Part shown: positions 49,101-54,984 of the stretch, piece by piece
How the letters are laid out: each line of letters starts with the position of its first letter
Position numbering within the stretch: the stretch's first letter is position 1
Assembly: GCF_000276665.1 (NCBI RefSeq)
Contig: NW_004955446.1
Span: 10,673,308-10,737,307, forward strand
Direction: 5' to 3'
Origin: Chinchilla lanigera
Taxonomy: Eukaryota > Chordata > Mammalia > Rodentia > Chinchillidae
DNA: 64,000 nucleotides
Made by a program: the position numbers and the translations under genes
Notes under the pieces: generated by a model
What the model saw: only the letters and a program-made list of their open reading frames with translations
The model's database searches: none
What the model was told of the DNA's origin: nothing

Positions 49101-50115
49101 AGCTGGTACAAAGAACCAGGGAAAAGATGCAGCTAAGATGAGCACTACCAGGGTCAGAACCTCAAAGTTTGGCCTTAAAAACCACTCCTTACTAAAACTG
49201 AATCAGAGGTATGAGCAATTTATGCCCCAGGGCATTGCTGAAAACAATACAGCAATCAACTAGCAATTAATAGAGCCTTGGGGCTGGGGACAGAGCTCAG
49301 TGGCACAAGTGCCTGCCTGGCAAACACAAGGTCCTGAGTTCAATCTCCAATACGGCAAAAAAAAAAAAAAAAGAGCCTAAAATATAGGTATGACATAAGA
49401 ATAGACATGTTTACAGATTAGAGAAAGACAAAGAGCTACCGATCAAACCAATGCCCTTACTAACTCAATCACTTCACATTCCCTCTGTGGGAAAAACGTG
49501 GTTAATATTTAAAGTGAATTCAACAAGAACTAGGAATAATTCTGATCACTAACATCCATGGAATTATGCTTAAATTTAATGTTTGGCAAAGCACTTTTCA
49601 AACTTTAAGGCAGAGTACGTATACTGGGTATCATCACTACTTAACAGAGAAGTATCAGGTAATGAAAAAAAACAGCACAGAAAAAGCAAGATACGTAAGT
49701 AATATTCACAACATTTGACTGGTATGAATTAAAATGTGTAGAAACTAGAATGTTAGAGAACAGTTTTGAAGGAAATGGTTTAATTTGCTCATAGTATACT
49801 GAAATCCTACTTTTTAAGCTAATAAAACCAGTAACTATGTATAACAAGAATATAAGAACATAACATAAATGTACAATATTTCTGTGCAAGGCTATTATGC
49901 CTCTTTTATTTTTATTTTGCTATGCTGGGGATCAAACCCAAGGCTTCATACATCTAAGCAAGGGCACTAACACTGAACCAAGCCTTTACATTTCTATTAC
50001 ACTTTCACACAACATAAGCAAAGGAGAGGAACATAGATGCAGGAAAGAGTACCTTTGTTGACGATGGTGGAGTAGGAAAATTAAGCCAGGCTGGAGCAAA
50101 GTCATGCTGCGCCAT
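12986..50115 (-). CDS. GPBP1: Vasculin (GC-rich promoter-binding protein 1), complete 10-exon coding region
   Basis: Nuclear protein known to bind GC-rich promoters and act as a transcription regulator. I recognised it from its translated exons. The N-terminus starts MAQHDFAPAWLNFPTPP; the middle has EYPPNPKSRAPRMLVIKKG and TRMRTDKKSEFLKALKRD; the C-terminus has LLKEMGWQEDSENDETCAPL and the acidic end ETSSSDTSDDDDV. Ten exons join in frame (50053-50115, 36612-36735, 36256-36479, 32938-33004, 26215-26399, 25622-25762, 23661-23828, 23029-23216, 17532-17634, 12986-13144), giving 473 codons plus stop, the length I recall for the human protein. Every boundary is GT/AG and no exon has an internal stop or frameshift, so the gene looks intact. 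Residues 63-137 are rich in Arg, Gly, Asn and Ser and look disordered. The conserved vasculin C-terminal region spans about 300-473. There is no signal peptide or membrane segment. The start is fixed by homology and by the 5' UTR sequence just upstream. Confidence 0.97.
13578..13658. mobile_element. Short hAT-like MITE, copy 1
   Basis: 81 bp starting CAGTGGTGGTGAA and ending TTTGCAATCACTG. The inverted ends match at 9 of 13 positions. Flanked by gtctacca / gcctagca, an imperfect 8-bp duplication (6 of 8), as expected for hAT insertions. Confidence 0.6.
14560..14865 (+). mobile_element. L2 LINE fragment
   Basis: L2-type order: 'ctagtttaggccctctcc', 'ctgacaaatcacactttc', 'cattcaaactccttcataat'. 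Diverged. Confidence 0.5.
14875..15070 (+). mobile_element. MIR SINE
   Basis: MIR signature: 'gcacaggctatgaagttagc', 'tttagtttcctcatctatag', 'aataatagtacctacttta'. Confidence 0.75.
15503..15595 (+). mobile_element. Degenerate ID-like SINE
   Basis: 'gcctgggagcagctcaatgg' then 'gccctgcatttgattccc'. Confidence 0.6.
15670..15768 (+). mobile_element. ID-like SINE
   Basis: Full copy from 'ggggctggggatatagctca' to 'caagtaccgc' with an A-rich tail. Confidence 0.93.
15838..15868. repeat. Perfect 13-bp inverted repeat (hairpin)
   Basis: aactctagggaaa, a 5-nt loop (taaaa), then tttccctagagtt: a perfect stem abutting the minisatellite. Confidence 0.9.
15867..15960. repeat. Short minisatellite, 17/18-bp units in a nested array
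   Basis: Unit ttgggaaggggctgaagc occurs four times (one lacks a G). The first and last copies are followed by taggcatgacac/ag, so the array reads A-B-A-A-A-B. Confidence 0.88.
15970..16130 (+). mobile_element. L1M-type 3' end fragment
   Basis: 'gatggtggaaatgttcttta' and 'catttgctaaaactcataga' match old L1 3' UTRs. The minisatellite sits at its left edge. Confidence 0.55.
16182..16325 (+). mobile_element. B1 SINE
   Basis: 'ctggtcatggtgatgcacac' to 'cagactgtctccaaaac' with the 29-bp internal duplication visible. Confidence 0.88.
16376..16905 (+). mobile_element. L1 ORF2 fragment, split by a SINE
   Basis: Reads like the 3' half of L1 ORF2: 'aaatctacataaaaatcag', 'ccataaaacattcctgaaag', 'ttaagatgtcaaaactaccc'. 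It continues after the ID SINE at about 16840. Stops and gaps present; a fossil. Confidence 0.75.
16745..16838 (+). mobile_element. ID-like SINE inserted in the L1 fragment
   Basis: 'ggggttggggatttagctca' to 'ccggtaccgg' plus A-tail. Flanks aaaataacaacag / aaataacagcaag are an imperfect target-site duplication. Confidence 0.92.
16906..17070 (-). mobile_element. Old B1-dID dimeric SINE
   Basis: Antisense ID half ('tgggaattgaatccaagg', 'ctgagctataccactag') followed by a decayed antisense B1 ('ttgctaaattgctctagct'). Confidence 0.5.
17071..17275 (+). repeat. Unassigned interspersed repeat fragment
   Basis: 'gaattaaatctcccaaaaca' and 'aacctttcctcccttaggtt' followed by 'gctaacacaaa' resemble the 3' end of a dispersed LTR- or DNA-type repeat. 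Class uncertain. Confidence 0.3.
17532..17634 (-). CDS. GPBP1: GPBP1 coding exon 9 (residues 387-421)
   Basis: 103-nt exon. Acceptor CTTTTCAG|GTTATTG and donor GAACAG|GTAAGA. It encodes LLKEMGWQEDSENDETCAPL and TEDEMREFQVISEQ, the most recognisable conserved block of vasculin-family proteins. Confidence 0.97.
17972..18090 (+). mobile_element. B1 SINE followed by a purine-rich run
   Basis: 'gtgcacacctgtaatcccag' to 'aaccctgtgttgaaag', then a GGGA/GGAA-rich stretch at 18091-18137. Confidence 0.85.
18690..18880 (+). mobile_element. Possible L2-like fragment
   Basis: Pyrimidine-rich, L2-like order near 'aacaaggcctctctttgaaa'. Weak. Confidence 0.25.
19021..19105 (+). mobile_element. Degenerate ID-like SINE
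   Basis: 'gaccagtggtgtagttcagt' and 'tctgtggtcaattcccaac'. Confidence 0.5.
19263..19409 (+). mobile_element. B1 SINE with target-site duplication
   Basis: B1 body with 'gagaccagcctgggctacaa' and long A-tail. Flanked by aatcacaattaa at 19251-19262 and 19410-19421. Confidence 0.93.
19796..19940 (+). mobile_element. 5'-truncated B1 SINE
   Basis: 'cccagcattcaggaggttga' to 'aagaccctgcctcagaag' with a (CAAAA)n tail. Confidence 0.85.
21441..21520 (+). mobile_element. Degenerate ID-like SINE
   Basis: 'agaagtgtagctcagtgaat' and 'accctgagttcatgaccc'. Confidence 0.55.
21880..22895 (+). mobile_element. L1M-type LINE 3' region
   Basis: Old L1 ORF2 end and 3' UTR: 'ggatatccattatgggaaga', 'ttaagaaactaaaaacacaa', 'gaaaatatggagaaactgaa', ending 'cattacatctcaataaacc'. 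No intact ORF. Confidence 0.8.
22903..22985 (+). mobile_element. ID-like SINE next to GPBP1 exon 8
   Basis: 'agggttggtaggacagctcc' and 'cctgggttgcacagcatc'. It ends about 45 bp from the exon 8 donor. Confidence 0.6.
23029..23216 (-). CDS. GPBP1: GPBP1 coding exon 8 (residues 325-386 plus two bases of 387)
   Basis: Acceptor AAACCAG|GATGAC and donor AACACAG|GTCAGT. It encodes DDDSFSLHNSNSTHQERDIN through ...SSSLEAEH. The Arg-387 codon is split after AG. Confidence 0.96.
23661..23828 (-). CDS. GPBP1: GPBP1 coding exon 7 (residues 269-324)
   Basis: Acceptor CTCTTAG|TGTAAT and donor GAAAAG|GTAATT. 56 codons: CNRSNSSSPVDKLNQQPRLT, then KLTRMRTDKKSEFLKALKRD, then an acidic EEEHEDE run. This is the start of the well-conserved C-terminal region. 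Confidence 0.96.
24783..24861 (+). mobile_element. ID-like SINE fragment with (CAC)n tail
   Basis: 'agggacagggatatagctca' then 'gtgatccccagtaccacaca', running into a (CAC)n tract at 24836-24861. Confidence 0.65.
24885..24985 (+). mobile_element. ID-like SINE
   Basis: 'ggggctggggatttagctca' to 'cccggtactgg' plus A-tail; near consensus. Confidence 0.93.
25242..25365 (+). mobile_element. B1-type SINE without the internal duplication
   Basis: 'agggcatagtgatgcatacc' to 'accttatctcaaaaaaa'. An AT-rich run at 25362-25425 separates it from the next B1. Confidence 0.75.
25428..25572 (+). mobile_element. B1 SINE
   Basis: 'gccaggcatggcggtgcacc' to 'aagaccttgtcctgaag'. It ends 50 bp from the exon 6 donor. 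Confidence 0.9.
25622..25762 (-). CDS. GPBP1: GPBP1 coding exon 6 (residues 222-268)
   Basis: Acceptor CTTTAG|CCTACA and donor AAAGAG|GTATGG. A phase-0 exon of 47 codons, PTQWKSQTKENKVGTSFPHE through ...STNSVKE. Ser/Thr/Asn-rich and probably disordered. Confidence 0.95.
26215..26399 (-). CDS. GPBP1: GPBP1 coding exon 5 (residues 160-221)
   Basis: Acceptor TTATGCAG|AATATCC and donor ACAAAA|GTAAGT. It encodes YPPNPKSRAPRMLVIKKGNT through ...GLVPKPAAPPTK, including a basic core (RMLVIKKG) and a Pro/Ala-rich end. The split codon with the previous exon restores Glu-160. Confidence 0.96.
26850..26930 (-). mobile_element. L2 3' end fragment
   Basis: 'ttcattcaaatatttactga' then 'ctactgtatagtcaaggcat', an antisense L2 terminus. 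Confidence 0.45.
28021..28130 (-). mobile_element. B1-type SINE
   Basis: T-tail then 'gtgtaggtcaggctggcctt', 'cagctgggattacaggaatg'. Inverted relative to the B1s at 25242 and 25428. Confidence 0.9.
29320..29545 (+). mobile_element. Possible MIR relic
   Basis: Loose MIR-like order: 'accatttaatgcttttctc', 'acagaagaagaaattcat', 'ctgattccaaaccaagtg'. Confidence 0.35.
32938..33004 (-). CDS. GPBP1: GPBP1 coding exon 4 (residues 138-159 plus first base of 160)
   Basis: 67-nt exon. Acceptor TTTTCCAG|CCATCT and donor TTTGGG|GTAAGT. It encodes PSLNPEYEREPNQNKSLAAG and VW. It is flanked by large introns of 6.5 kb and 3.3 kb. Confidence 0.95.
33294..33406 (+). mobile_element. ID-like SINE with (CA)n tail
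   Basis: 'gggctgggtgttgctcagca' to 'gttccccagcatcac', then a CA-rich microsatellite at 33366-33406. Confidence 0.75.
33448..33560 (+). mobile_element. B1-type SINE, truncated
   Basis: 'tgtgtagtcccagctacctg' and 'ccaggagttccaggccagtc', without a clear tail. Confidence 0.8.
34045..34236 (-). mobile_element. B1-dID dimeric SINE
   Basis: Antisense ID half ('gtactggggattgaacaagc', 'ctgagctacatccccac') joined by an A/T linker to an antisense B1 ('tgcccatgctggcctagaac'). Confidence 0.8.
34370..34465 (+). mobile_element. MIR relic
   Basis: 'catgtactactttaaatgat' then 'tatttaaccctcataatac'. Confidence 0.5.
34600..35165 (+). mobile_element. L2 LINE 3' region
   Basis: 'ccccaggttaaatgccactt', 'ataaaagcctctctcaact' and 'gaattcctttttatgtcctc' follow the L2 order. 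Interrupted by an ID SINE. Confidence 0.55.
34838..34942 (-). mobile_element. ID-like SINE inside the L2
   Basis: 'ggagattgaacacaggactt' and 'accactagctgcacactcag'. Diverged. Confidence 0.65.
35461..35493 (+). ncRNA. 3'-truncated U2 snRNA retro-fragment (33 nt)
   Basis: Corresponds to the first 33 nt of U2 snRNA, with the diagnostic core 'ttttggctaagatcaagtg' and four substitutions in the 5' part. It is bounded directly by gagaaatagctgca (35447-35460) and gagaaatagcagca (35494-35507), a 14-bp duplication with one mismatch. Not a functional gene: the Sm site, branch-point recognition region and 3' stem-loops are absent. The duplication points to reverse-transcriptase-mediated insertion. Confidence 0.88.
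35574..35662 (+). mobile_element. ID-like SINE
   Basis: 'ggggctgggatatagcttta' to 'caatccctagcagcac' plus a CA/A tail. Confidence 0.75.
35725..35852 (+). mobile_element. B1-type SINE, diverged
   Basis: 'gctagcgtggtggcacatgc' and 'gagttcaagatcagcccagt' to 'accctatctcaataaa'. Confidence 0.75.
36256..36479 (-). CDS. GPBP1: GPBP1 coding exon 3 (residues 63-137)
   Basis: Acceptor AAATAAAG|GTACC and donor GACTTT|GTAAGT. It encodes TFGRKEKNGWRTHGRNGTEN through ...KRERKQFEAEDF, an Arg/Gly/Asn-rich low-complexity segment followed by a charged Lys/Arg/Glu stretch. The acceptor has a poor pyrimidine tract. Confidence 0.96.
36480..36611 (-). other. GPBP1 intron 2, 132 nt
   Basis: Very short intron with donor G|GTAACA and acceptor ATCAAATAAAG|GT, which lacks a pyrimidine tract. 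If retained, translation meets TAA after four further codons. Confidence 0.9.
36612..36735 (-). CDS. GPBP1: GPBP1 coding exon 2 (residues 22-62 plus first base of 63)
   Basis: Acceptor TTTCAG|TCATCACTG and donor GGAG|GTAACA. It encodes SSLNFEKHSENFSWTENRYD through ...GFDSAIGRPNG. The Gly-63 codon is split (phase 1). The intron to the next exon is only 132 nt. Confidence 0.96.
37430..37760 (+). mobile_element. Possible L2 fragment
   Basis: Pyrimidine-rich with L2-like order near 'ttgattctgccagcctt' and 'ttcaacagcctataactcac'. Weak. Confidence 0.35.
38270..38960 (+). mobile_element. L2 LINE ORF2-region fragment
   Basis: 'tcaatcccaattctctctcc', 'gactgatgtctcccaggcca' and 'tctcaaatttaattatgtcc' match the L2 reverse-transcriptase 3' region in order. 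Confidence 0.5.
38962..39072 (+). mobile_element. B1-type SINE, diverged
   Basis: 'gggcttgtgacacacaccta' to 'agactccatctcaaag', inserted at the end of the L2 fragment. Confidence 0.7.
39190..39640 (+). mobile_element. Old L1 fragment
   Basis: 'gcagatctaccctagaggac' and 'cagctgaaaggaaatgacaa' resemble an L1 coding region. Confidence 0.5.
39764..39914 (+). mobile_element. ID-like SINE followed by (GT)n-(AC)n
   Basis: 'aggcccagagatatagctca' to 'attccctgtacc' plus A-tail. A microsatellite at 39880-39914, (GT)n then (AC)n, is self-complementary. Confidence 0.8.
40083..40170 (+). mobile_element. Degenerate ID-like SINE
   Basis: 'ctaatgctcagtagtagagc' and 'caaggttcaagccccag'. Confidence 0.65.
40483..40563 (+). 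mobile_element. Young ID-like SINE
   Basis: 'ggggctgggggtttagctca' to 'cccggtatgg', nearly tailless. Flanked by gcagtatc on both sides. Confidence 0.92.
40694..40715. repeat. 10-bp palindrome upstream of the piggyBac ORF
   Basis: taccatactc, TG, gagtatggta: perfect arms with a 2-nt centre. Possibly a subterminal element of the transposon (inference). Confidence 0.8.
42115..42232 (+). mobile_element. B1 SINE inserted in the piggyBac fossil
   Basis: 'ggcatggtggtgcacatccg' to 'agagtctgtctcaaaaac'. It splits the transposase reading frame, so it postdates the piggyBac insertion. Confidence 0.88.
42573..43272 (+). repeat. Tandem duplication of the piggyBac 3' end (about 357-bp offset)
   Basis: 42573-42915 and 42927-43272 align end to end: both have the Cys-rich tail (ENCVRCAN / EDCLWCDN before a stop), then 'gttttatttgta/gttttgtttgtt', 'ttatttctgctgttat' and a 'gatgttgaaaatg'-like block. 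The two copies are clearly diverged. Confidence 0.82.
44213..44700 (-). mobile_element. mariner-type transposon fossil
   Basis: On the minus strand, CPHPPYSLHLSPCHLWLFPK and KGKCLKTFRTPAQ match the C-terminal catalytic region of mariner transposases (usual motif HPPYSPDL-PCDF-LFP). Both expected Asp residues are His here, so it is dead. The left end near 'gtatgatcaaaaattacagt' may be a terminal repeat. Confidence 0.75.
46399..46543 (-). mobile_element. B1 SINE
   Basis: T-tail, 'gacagggtctcgccatgcag', 'cccaggctggtctcgaactc', 'ccaccatgctgggct'. Full length. Confidence 0.93.
46590..46752 (-). mobile_element. B1 SINE with duplicated tail segment
   Basis: 'gttcaggttggccttgaact' and 'cctcctgcctcagcctatta'. 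In the tail, 'tttttcgtcttttttga' occurs twice. Confidence 0.88.
47323..47478 (+). mobile_element. B1 SINE
   Basis: 'gggtagtggtgcatacctgt' to 'aactctgtctcaaaaagacc'. Confidence 0.92.
48475..48545 (-). mobile_element. L1 3' terminal fragment
   Basis: Antisense version of the L1 tail at 9645-9740 ('catcatggggagtt'). Confidence 0.45.
49280..49372 (+). mobile_element. ID-like SINE
   Basis: 'ggggctggggacagagctca' to 'ccaatacggc' with A-tail. Flanked by agagcct on both sides. Confidence 0.93.
49905..49990 (-). mobile_element. Degenerate ID-like SINE
   Basis: 'ctggggatcaaacccaaggc' and 'aacactgaaccaagcc'. Lies about 60 bp from the exon 1 donor. Confidence 0.6.
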
Positions 50116-50172
50116 TTAGGTCCAGTCTCTCCAACTCAGTGAAACAAGGCTTCAACACCTCATGGCAAGTCC
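50053..50172 (-). CDS. GPBP1: GPBP1 first coding exon with 5' UTR part (residues 1-21)
   Basis: The coding part is 50053-50115, beginning at the ATG at 50113-50115. It ends at ...PPSSTK with donor AAG|GTACTC. Upstream of the ATG the exon most likely continues to 50172, where the minus strand reads GTGTGACAG|GGACTT, a good acceptor. The exon edge at 50172 is inferred from the splice motif only. The start context is weak at -3 (T) with G at +4. Confidence 0.9.
50152..50163 (-). promoter_or_regulatory. Minimal upstream ORF (three codons and stop) in the GPBP1 5' UTR
   Basis: ATG AGG TGT TGA is read on the minus strand inside the inferred 5' UTR, ending 36 nt before the vasculin ATG. Its start context (GCCATGA, G at -3) is better than that of the main start (T at -3). 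A role in lowering translation is inference. Confidence 0.5.
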
Positions 50173-50299
50173 CTGTCACACAAAAATGGAAGGAATTAGA
50201 CCTGCAGAACCTGGCCAAAATTAACTCCTTACACTAAACTCCTTTAAATTACAATTAGTATAATAGTATATAAGATTTCATTTAAAACTGTTAAATAAT

Positions 50300-50700
50300 A
50301 ATTCTAAGAGGCCTTTGTTCTGAACTAAGCTCCCGCACTAGGCCCCAACAGACCAGACCGAAAATCAAAATGGAGTCACTCCTTACTAAAGTTCCACTTC
50401 ACTAAACTTAGAAACTAGGTTTTTATGTGGACTTCCAAGAAAAATAGGGCCAGCATATTAGCCGTATTTCCCAAATCAGCAGCATAATGAAGTTCCTTCT
50501 ACACATTAATTCTTCTTTCCAAAAGTAACCTGAAGCAACCTGGTATTAAACCAGTTACTTTTCTCTTGTTCTTCTTCTCCTTGTCCCCACCTTACCATAC
50601 TAGACTGACTGTGAAGTCACCAATCTTTTTTTGTTTTTTCCAGCACTTTCCTGTCTGTAAAACCAACCTATGCTCAGTCCATCAAAATGGTTATTCTATC
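50300..50700 (+). repeat. Possible LTR-type repeat remnant
   Basis: 'gaactaagctcccgcactag' and 'aaaatggagtcactccttac' resemble endogenous-retrovirus LTR text. No ends or coding parts seen. Confidence 0.3.
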
Positions 50701-50829
50701 TTATAAAGATTTTAAAACACCAAATAAAACCAGTTAAAATCCTTAAAATTGTAAATATGTCTTTTCACACAATAAAAACCTAGAAAAGCAAAACTATAAT
50801 GATGAATACTAAATCAGCTGCAAAGGCTG

Positions 50830-50985
50830 GAAGGGATGACTGCAAGAGAAGAAAGAATTTCTTGGGCAATGGGACATTACCTTGACTATGATAACTATAC
50901 ACATCAAAATTCATCAAACTGTACATACAAATCTGGTGACTTTTGTGTAAATTCTACCTCAGAAAAGCTTATTTTTAAAAATCAA
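50830..50985 (+). mobile_element. L1M-type 3' end fragment
   Basis: 'caatgggacattaccttgac', 'ttcatcaaactgtacatac', 'aaattctacctcagaaaa': the usual old L1 3' UTR order. Confidence 0.6.
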
Positions 50986-51409
50986 ATAGACAACTAGAAC
51001 AACTGCTTTCCTGATACAAATATAAAGTACACAGTACCATCAATGATATATCGTATTCTTGCCCATAATCCAAATTTAATCTAAAATATTATTAACTATG
51101 CATTAACAGGAAATTCAAGAACAATAACTTAAAGTACACCTGGGCAAGGTAATCCAGAATCACAGAATGTTCTACAGGTTATGAAACAAAGGGGAAAACT
51201 CTAAAGCTTCACTAACTGTTAGTTACTTGCTTTTATCACCAGGGCTGAAAGTCACTAGCTAAGCAATATTCTCATTAGTTTTACTATAGACAATACTGCT
51301 GGCATACAGAGCAGGATCAAGATGGTAACAACTGCCTAAGCTGTTTTTCAATAACCTAAAGGTAGCTCAAAATTGGCTGAAACCACTAGATCTTCACCTG
51401 GATCTACGA

Positions 51410-51712
51410 AACTTTCTCATGTTCGACCTTTTGACATCACACGGCCAAATCAATACCTTGAGAGAACACTTAACACCACTGTCATTTTCTGAACATACAT
51501 CCTATGAGAAGCCATGAAGTTTGATTATACAGCACATATACATACCACTGTTTATTCTTCTAACCTCCAATCATGTTTCTGCATGCCTTAGACCACCATG
51601 CCTTGTTTTTAATCCCATAAATACCCTCAATCCCATCTTCAGGGATATAGATTTAAGACTTGGGTCTCGATAAAACTGGGCCACCTTTAAATAAACACTT
51701 TCTCATTTGCAA
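51410..51712 (+). repeat. Probable solitary LTR remnant
   Basis: 'cccataaataccctcaatcc' (TATA-like), 'ttcagggatatagatttaag' and 'taaataaacactttctcatt' (AATAAA-like poly(A) signal) are spaced as in the 3' half of a retroviral LTR. Class not assigned; no target duplication identified. Confidence 0.45.
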
Positions 51713-51784
51713 AAGTTAACTAGCATACAGCACCACAGACAATACTCGTCTAGTTTGATAATAAATAGTCTTGTTTCAATAAAC

Positions 51785-51888
51785 ATATCAGTGAAATATA
51801 TTGTATATACCTTGCATGGATCCAGTGAAATAATGTGCCATTTTTTAATATACCAGTGAAATATGATGTATATACCTTGTATGGATCC
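51785..51888. repeat. Local direct repeat of 39 bp, 65-bp offset
   Basis: 51785-51823 and 51850-51888 share 'cagtgaaatat...gtatataccttg...atggatcc', differing at four of 39 positions. Confidence 0.88.
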
Positions 51889-52025
51889 TCTTAATGCAGT
51901 TTTAAAAAAAGAAAATAATACAATAATGATTTTGAATGTTTCGAACATGAGAAATCGATAAATGAGGTAATGACTATGTCAATTACCCTGGATCTTACCA
52001 TTACACATTATACACATGTACTGAA

Positions 52026-52920
52026 ATGTCACAGCCTGCCTCATATACATGTACAACTATCATGTGCCAAAAAATGATAGTTTTACATATTTTTGTAAAC
52101 CCCAATCAAAAACTTAAATATGAAACTCTTGAAAGAAAATATGGGACGAAGCTTCAGGACCCTGGATTTTGGAACAGATTTTTAGGTGACACCAAAACCA
52201 TGAGTAATAAGACAAACATTTAGTCCAGTATTTAGAATATATAAAGAACAATTACAATTCAACGAAAGAGACAACTCAGTTTAAAAATAGGCAAATGACT
52301 TGGGTTGATACTTCTCCCAAGAAGATCTACAAATGGCCAATTCAGTACAAAAAATGTATTCAACATCATTGGTCATTAGAGAAATGTGAATCAAAACCAC
52401 CATAATAGTTTATACCTATTAGTATAGCTATATAATCAAAAAGAGGGTAAGACAACCAGTGCTGGCAAAGGCATGAAGCAACTGGAACCCTTGTACATTG
52501 TTCGTGTGAAGATAAAATGGTGCAACCACTGTGGATAATACTTCGGCAATTCTCCATAAACTTAAACATAGAATACTTTGGAGTACACTCAAATACTTAT
52601 ACACCAATATTCACAAAGCAGCACTGTTCAAAGCAGTCAAAAAGTAGAAACATCCCCTGTCTATAAATAAATGAATGAACGAAATATGGTATATACATAC
52701 AATGAAATGCTAACTATAAAAAGGGGTGGAATACTGGTACATACTGAGTACAAACCTGGAAAACATCCTGAGTGAAAGGCAGACACAAAAGATTACATAA
52801 TGTATGTATGATTCCAGTTATATGATCTATAATACATAAATTCGTAAGATACAAAAAGCAGATGGGTTGTTGCCAGGGCTTGTGGGGAGGGCAGAATTTC
52901 ATAGCAGTAGTTTCAAAACC
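52026..52920 (+). mobile_element. L1M-type LINE 3' region
   Basis: Old L1 order: 'aggcaaatgacttgggttga', 'acatcattggtcattagaga', 'gtgtgaagataaaatggtgc', 'gtgaaaggcagacacaaaag'. No intact ORF. Confidence 0.82.
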
Positions 52921-52969
52921 CTGGGGTTGTGCTAAATTCCAAAACTAAATGGCTAACTATGTGACTTTT

Positions 52970-53070
52970 TTTTTTTTTTTTTGTCTTTTCTTCCGGTACC
53001 AGGAATCAAACTCACGACGACCTTGTGCTTGCCAGGCAGGCGCTTTGCCGCTGAGCTAAATTCCCAGCCC
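52970..53070 (-). mobile_element. Young ID-like SINE with target-site duplication
   Basis: Antisense full copy with CCGGTACC. Flanked by ctatgtgactttt at 52957-52969 and 53071-53083 (13 of 13). Inserted just after the L1M end. Confidence 0.95.
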
Positions 53071-53389
53071 CTATGTGACTTTTATCTCTAAGAAAAATTG
53101 GGAGCATACAGTACTACAATTACCCTTGATTACAGTAAACCATAAATCTGGGTAGATTTAAGTATATGTATTTGAGGAGACTCCTCAAATTTTATTAATT
53201 ACAACTGTGCAGTAAAATAGCCTGGAACACTTTAAAAAGATTAAAGGGAATACAGTATCACAACTGAAAGACCAATTTGACATGTGTGCCCCAAGAGAGA
53301 ATGTCACAAAGCAAACAGGTACTATAACTCTTCTGTTATATTCTACACCAAAGATGTATAATATCAATATAAGAAAAGCCAACTTCAGA

Positions 53390-53645
53390 TATTCTAAAAT
53401 AACTGGCCCAAAATCTTCCAGACTATCAAGTCATAAAAGAAAAATGAGAAAAGAAAAAAAAGGAAGGAAAAAATGGAAACAAAGCCTTTGTAAATGGGGA
53501 GGAAAGGAGAGGTTGAAGACAGCGTAGTGAAATGGGAAAGAAAAAAGAAGTTGTATCATGTACAGGTGCATATTCTCTACAATGAATGATATCATTACAT
53601 ACACCTAAAATGTACCAATAAGAATCACAAAAATAAAAATAAATA
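53390..53645 (+). mobile_element. L1 3' UTR fragment
   Basis: A/G-rich part then 'gtacaggtgcatattctcta' and 'aatgtaccaataagaatcac', like the L1 tail at 62-440. Confidence 0.5.
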
Positions 53646-53765
53646 GGGCTGGGGATATAGCTCAGTGGCCTAAGCACCTGCCTGGCAAGCGCGAGGTTGT
53701 GAGTTTGATCTTCGGTACGACAAAAATAAATAAATAAATAAAATAAAAATAAACAAATAAATATA
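53646..53765 (+). mobile_element. ID-like SINE with (AAAT)n tail
   Basis: 'gggctggggatatagctcag' to 'gatcttcggtacgac' and a long AAAT-type tail. Confidence 0.93.
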
Positions 53766-54183
53766 AGAAAGTATTTTTAAAAATTTGATCAAGCTATGAA
53801 ACATGTTCACTATTTTTAACAGTAAGTTAACTTTGAGAAGTATGCTCTGACCTTTTATTCCACTAAATTGTTTGCTTCACTGTTTTAATACAATAAATTC
53901 TACTAGTGTTTAGCAGGTATCTAATGAGTATTAAGTAGTTTCCAGACTTCCCTTGATCTTCTCTGTAGATTCTAATTCAACAGTACTCAGGCAGAGCCTA
54001 GAAAGCTTTTTAAACAAACACAAAAGATAAATAACCTTAAAAAAAAAAATCCTTGCCTAACAAGCATGGCCTCTAAAGGTAGCAAAAAAATTTGATTGTT
54101 TGCCTGTTCTAGTTTTGGTCATGAAATTATCCAATTATTTTGCCCTGTTAGCAAACTAAGTGCTTAGTCACAGATCAAACTAT

Positions 54184-54258
54184 TTGGGGATTTAGCTCAG
54201 CGGCACAGCGCCTGCCGGGCAAGCACAAGGTCGTGAGTTCGATTCCTGCTACGGGGGG
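54184..54258 (+). mobile_element. ID-like SINE, slightly 5'-truncated
   Basis: 'tggggatttagctcagcggc' to 'gattcctgctacgggg'. G-rich instead of A-rich tail. Confidence 0.9.
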
Positions 54259-54463
54259 AGAGGGGGGGAATCTAGGGATTTACAAATATTCAACTTTAAA
54301 AAGGATTCCATTCTAATGCCACTTTTACTTGGAATGTTGTTACATACCAATCCTCTTCAGTTTACCCATAAGTTTACCATTGCTCTTCAGAAAGGTTCCT
54401 CTTAGAACCTTTCTATGCTTTAATCCCTGGGGCTGGGAGGGTTGTCATTAAAAAATAGAATAG

Positions 54464-54585
54464 GGAACCAAGCATTGTAGTGCATGCCTGTAACCACAGT
54501 AGTCTGGGAGGGTAAGGCAGGAGGACTGCAAATTCTGGCCCAGCTTTGCCAACTCAGACACTCAATCCTGCTCTCAAATATTTTT
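54464..54585 (+). mobile_element. Old B1-type SINE
   Basis: 'aagcattgtagtgcatgcct' and 'gggagggtaaggcaggagga'. Confidence 0.75.
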
Positions 54586-54697
54586 TTTTAACTTAATACT
54601 CAAATTTGAATCTTACTAAGGCAGCAATAAATGAAATGTTAAGTGAACAACTTCAAACTTTACAAAGAAGACTGTAGGGGGAAAAGAAAATCATTCA

Positions 54698-54780
54698 AGG
54701 CTGGATGTGTAGTTTAGTTACAGAGTGCCTAACTTGTCCACGCCCCTGGGTTCAATCCCCAGCACACAAAAACAAAATGA
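54698..54780 (+). mobile_element. ID-like SINE
   Basis: 'ggctggatgtgtagtttagt' and 'ctgggttcaatccccagcac'. Confidence 0.75.
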
Positions 54781-54984
54781 AACTGACTTAATTCTCTACC
54801 CATAAAACATGAACAGTACTCCTTCAAGTAAACAAATTTATACTTACTAGATTTCTTGTTCCTCACAAAACTGAAGCATGATAAATCTTTCCTAAATCAG
54901 CCTACGGGATCCTCTTTTAAGGTTTGATAAAAGTACACTTTAATTTATAATTACACTGCAAAAATGTAGACTAATTGGGATAAA

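Larger units (their letters stand above)
36736..50052 (-). other. GPBP1 intron 1 within the coding region (13.3 kb)
   Basis: Largest intron here. Transposon fossils and SINEs are listed separately. 36740-37430, 43280-44210, 44700-46390 and 47480-49280 (apart from a short L1 tail) show nothing I can name. Confidence 0.9.
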
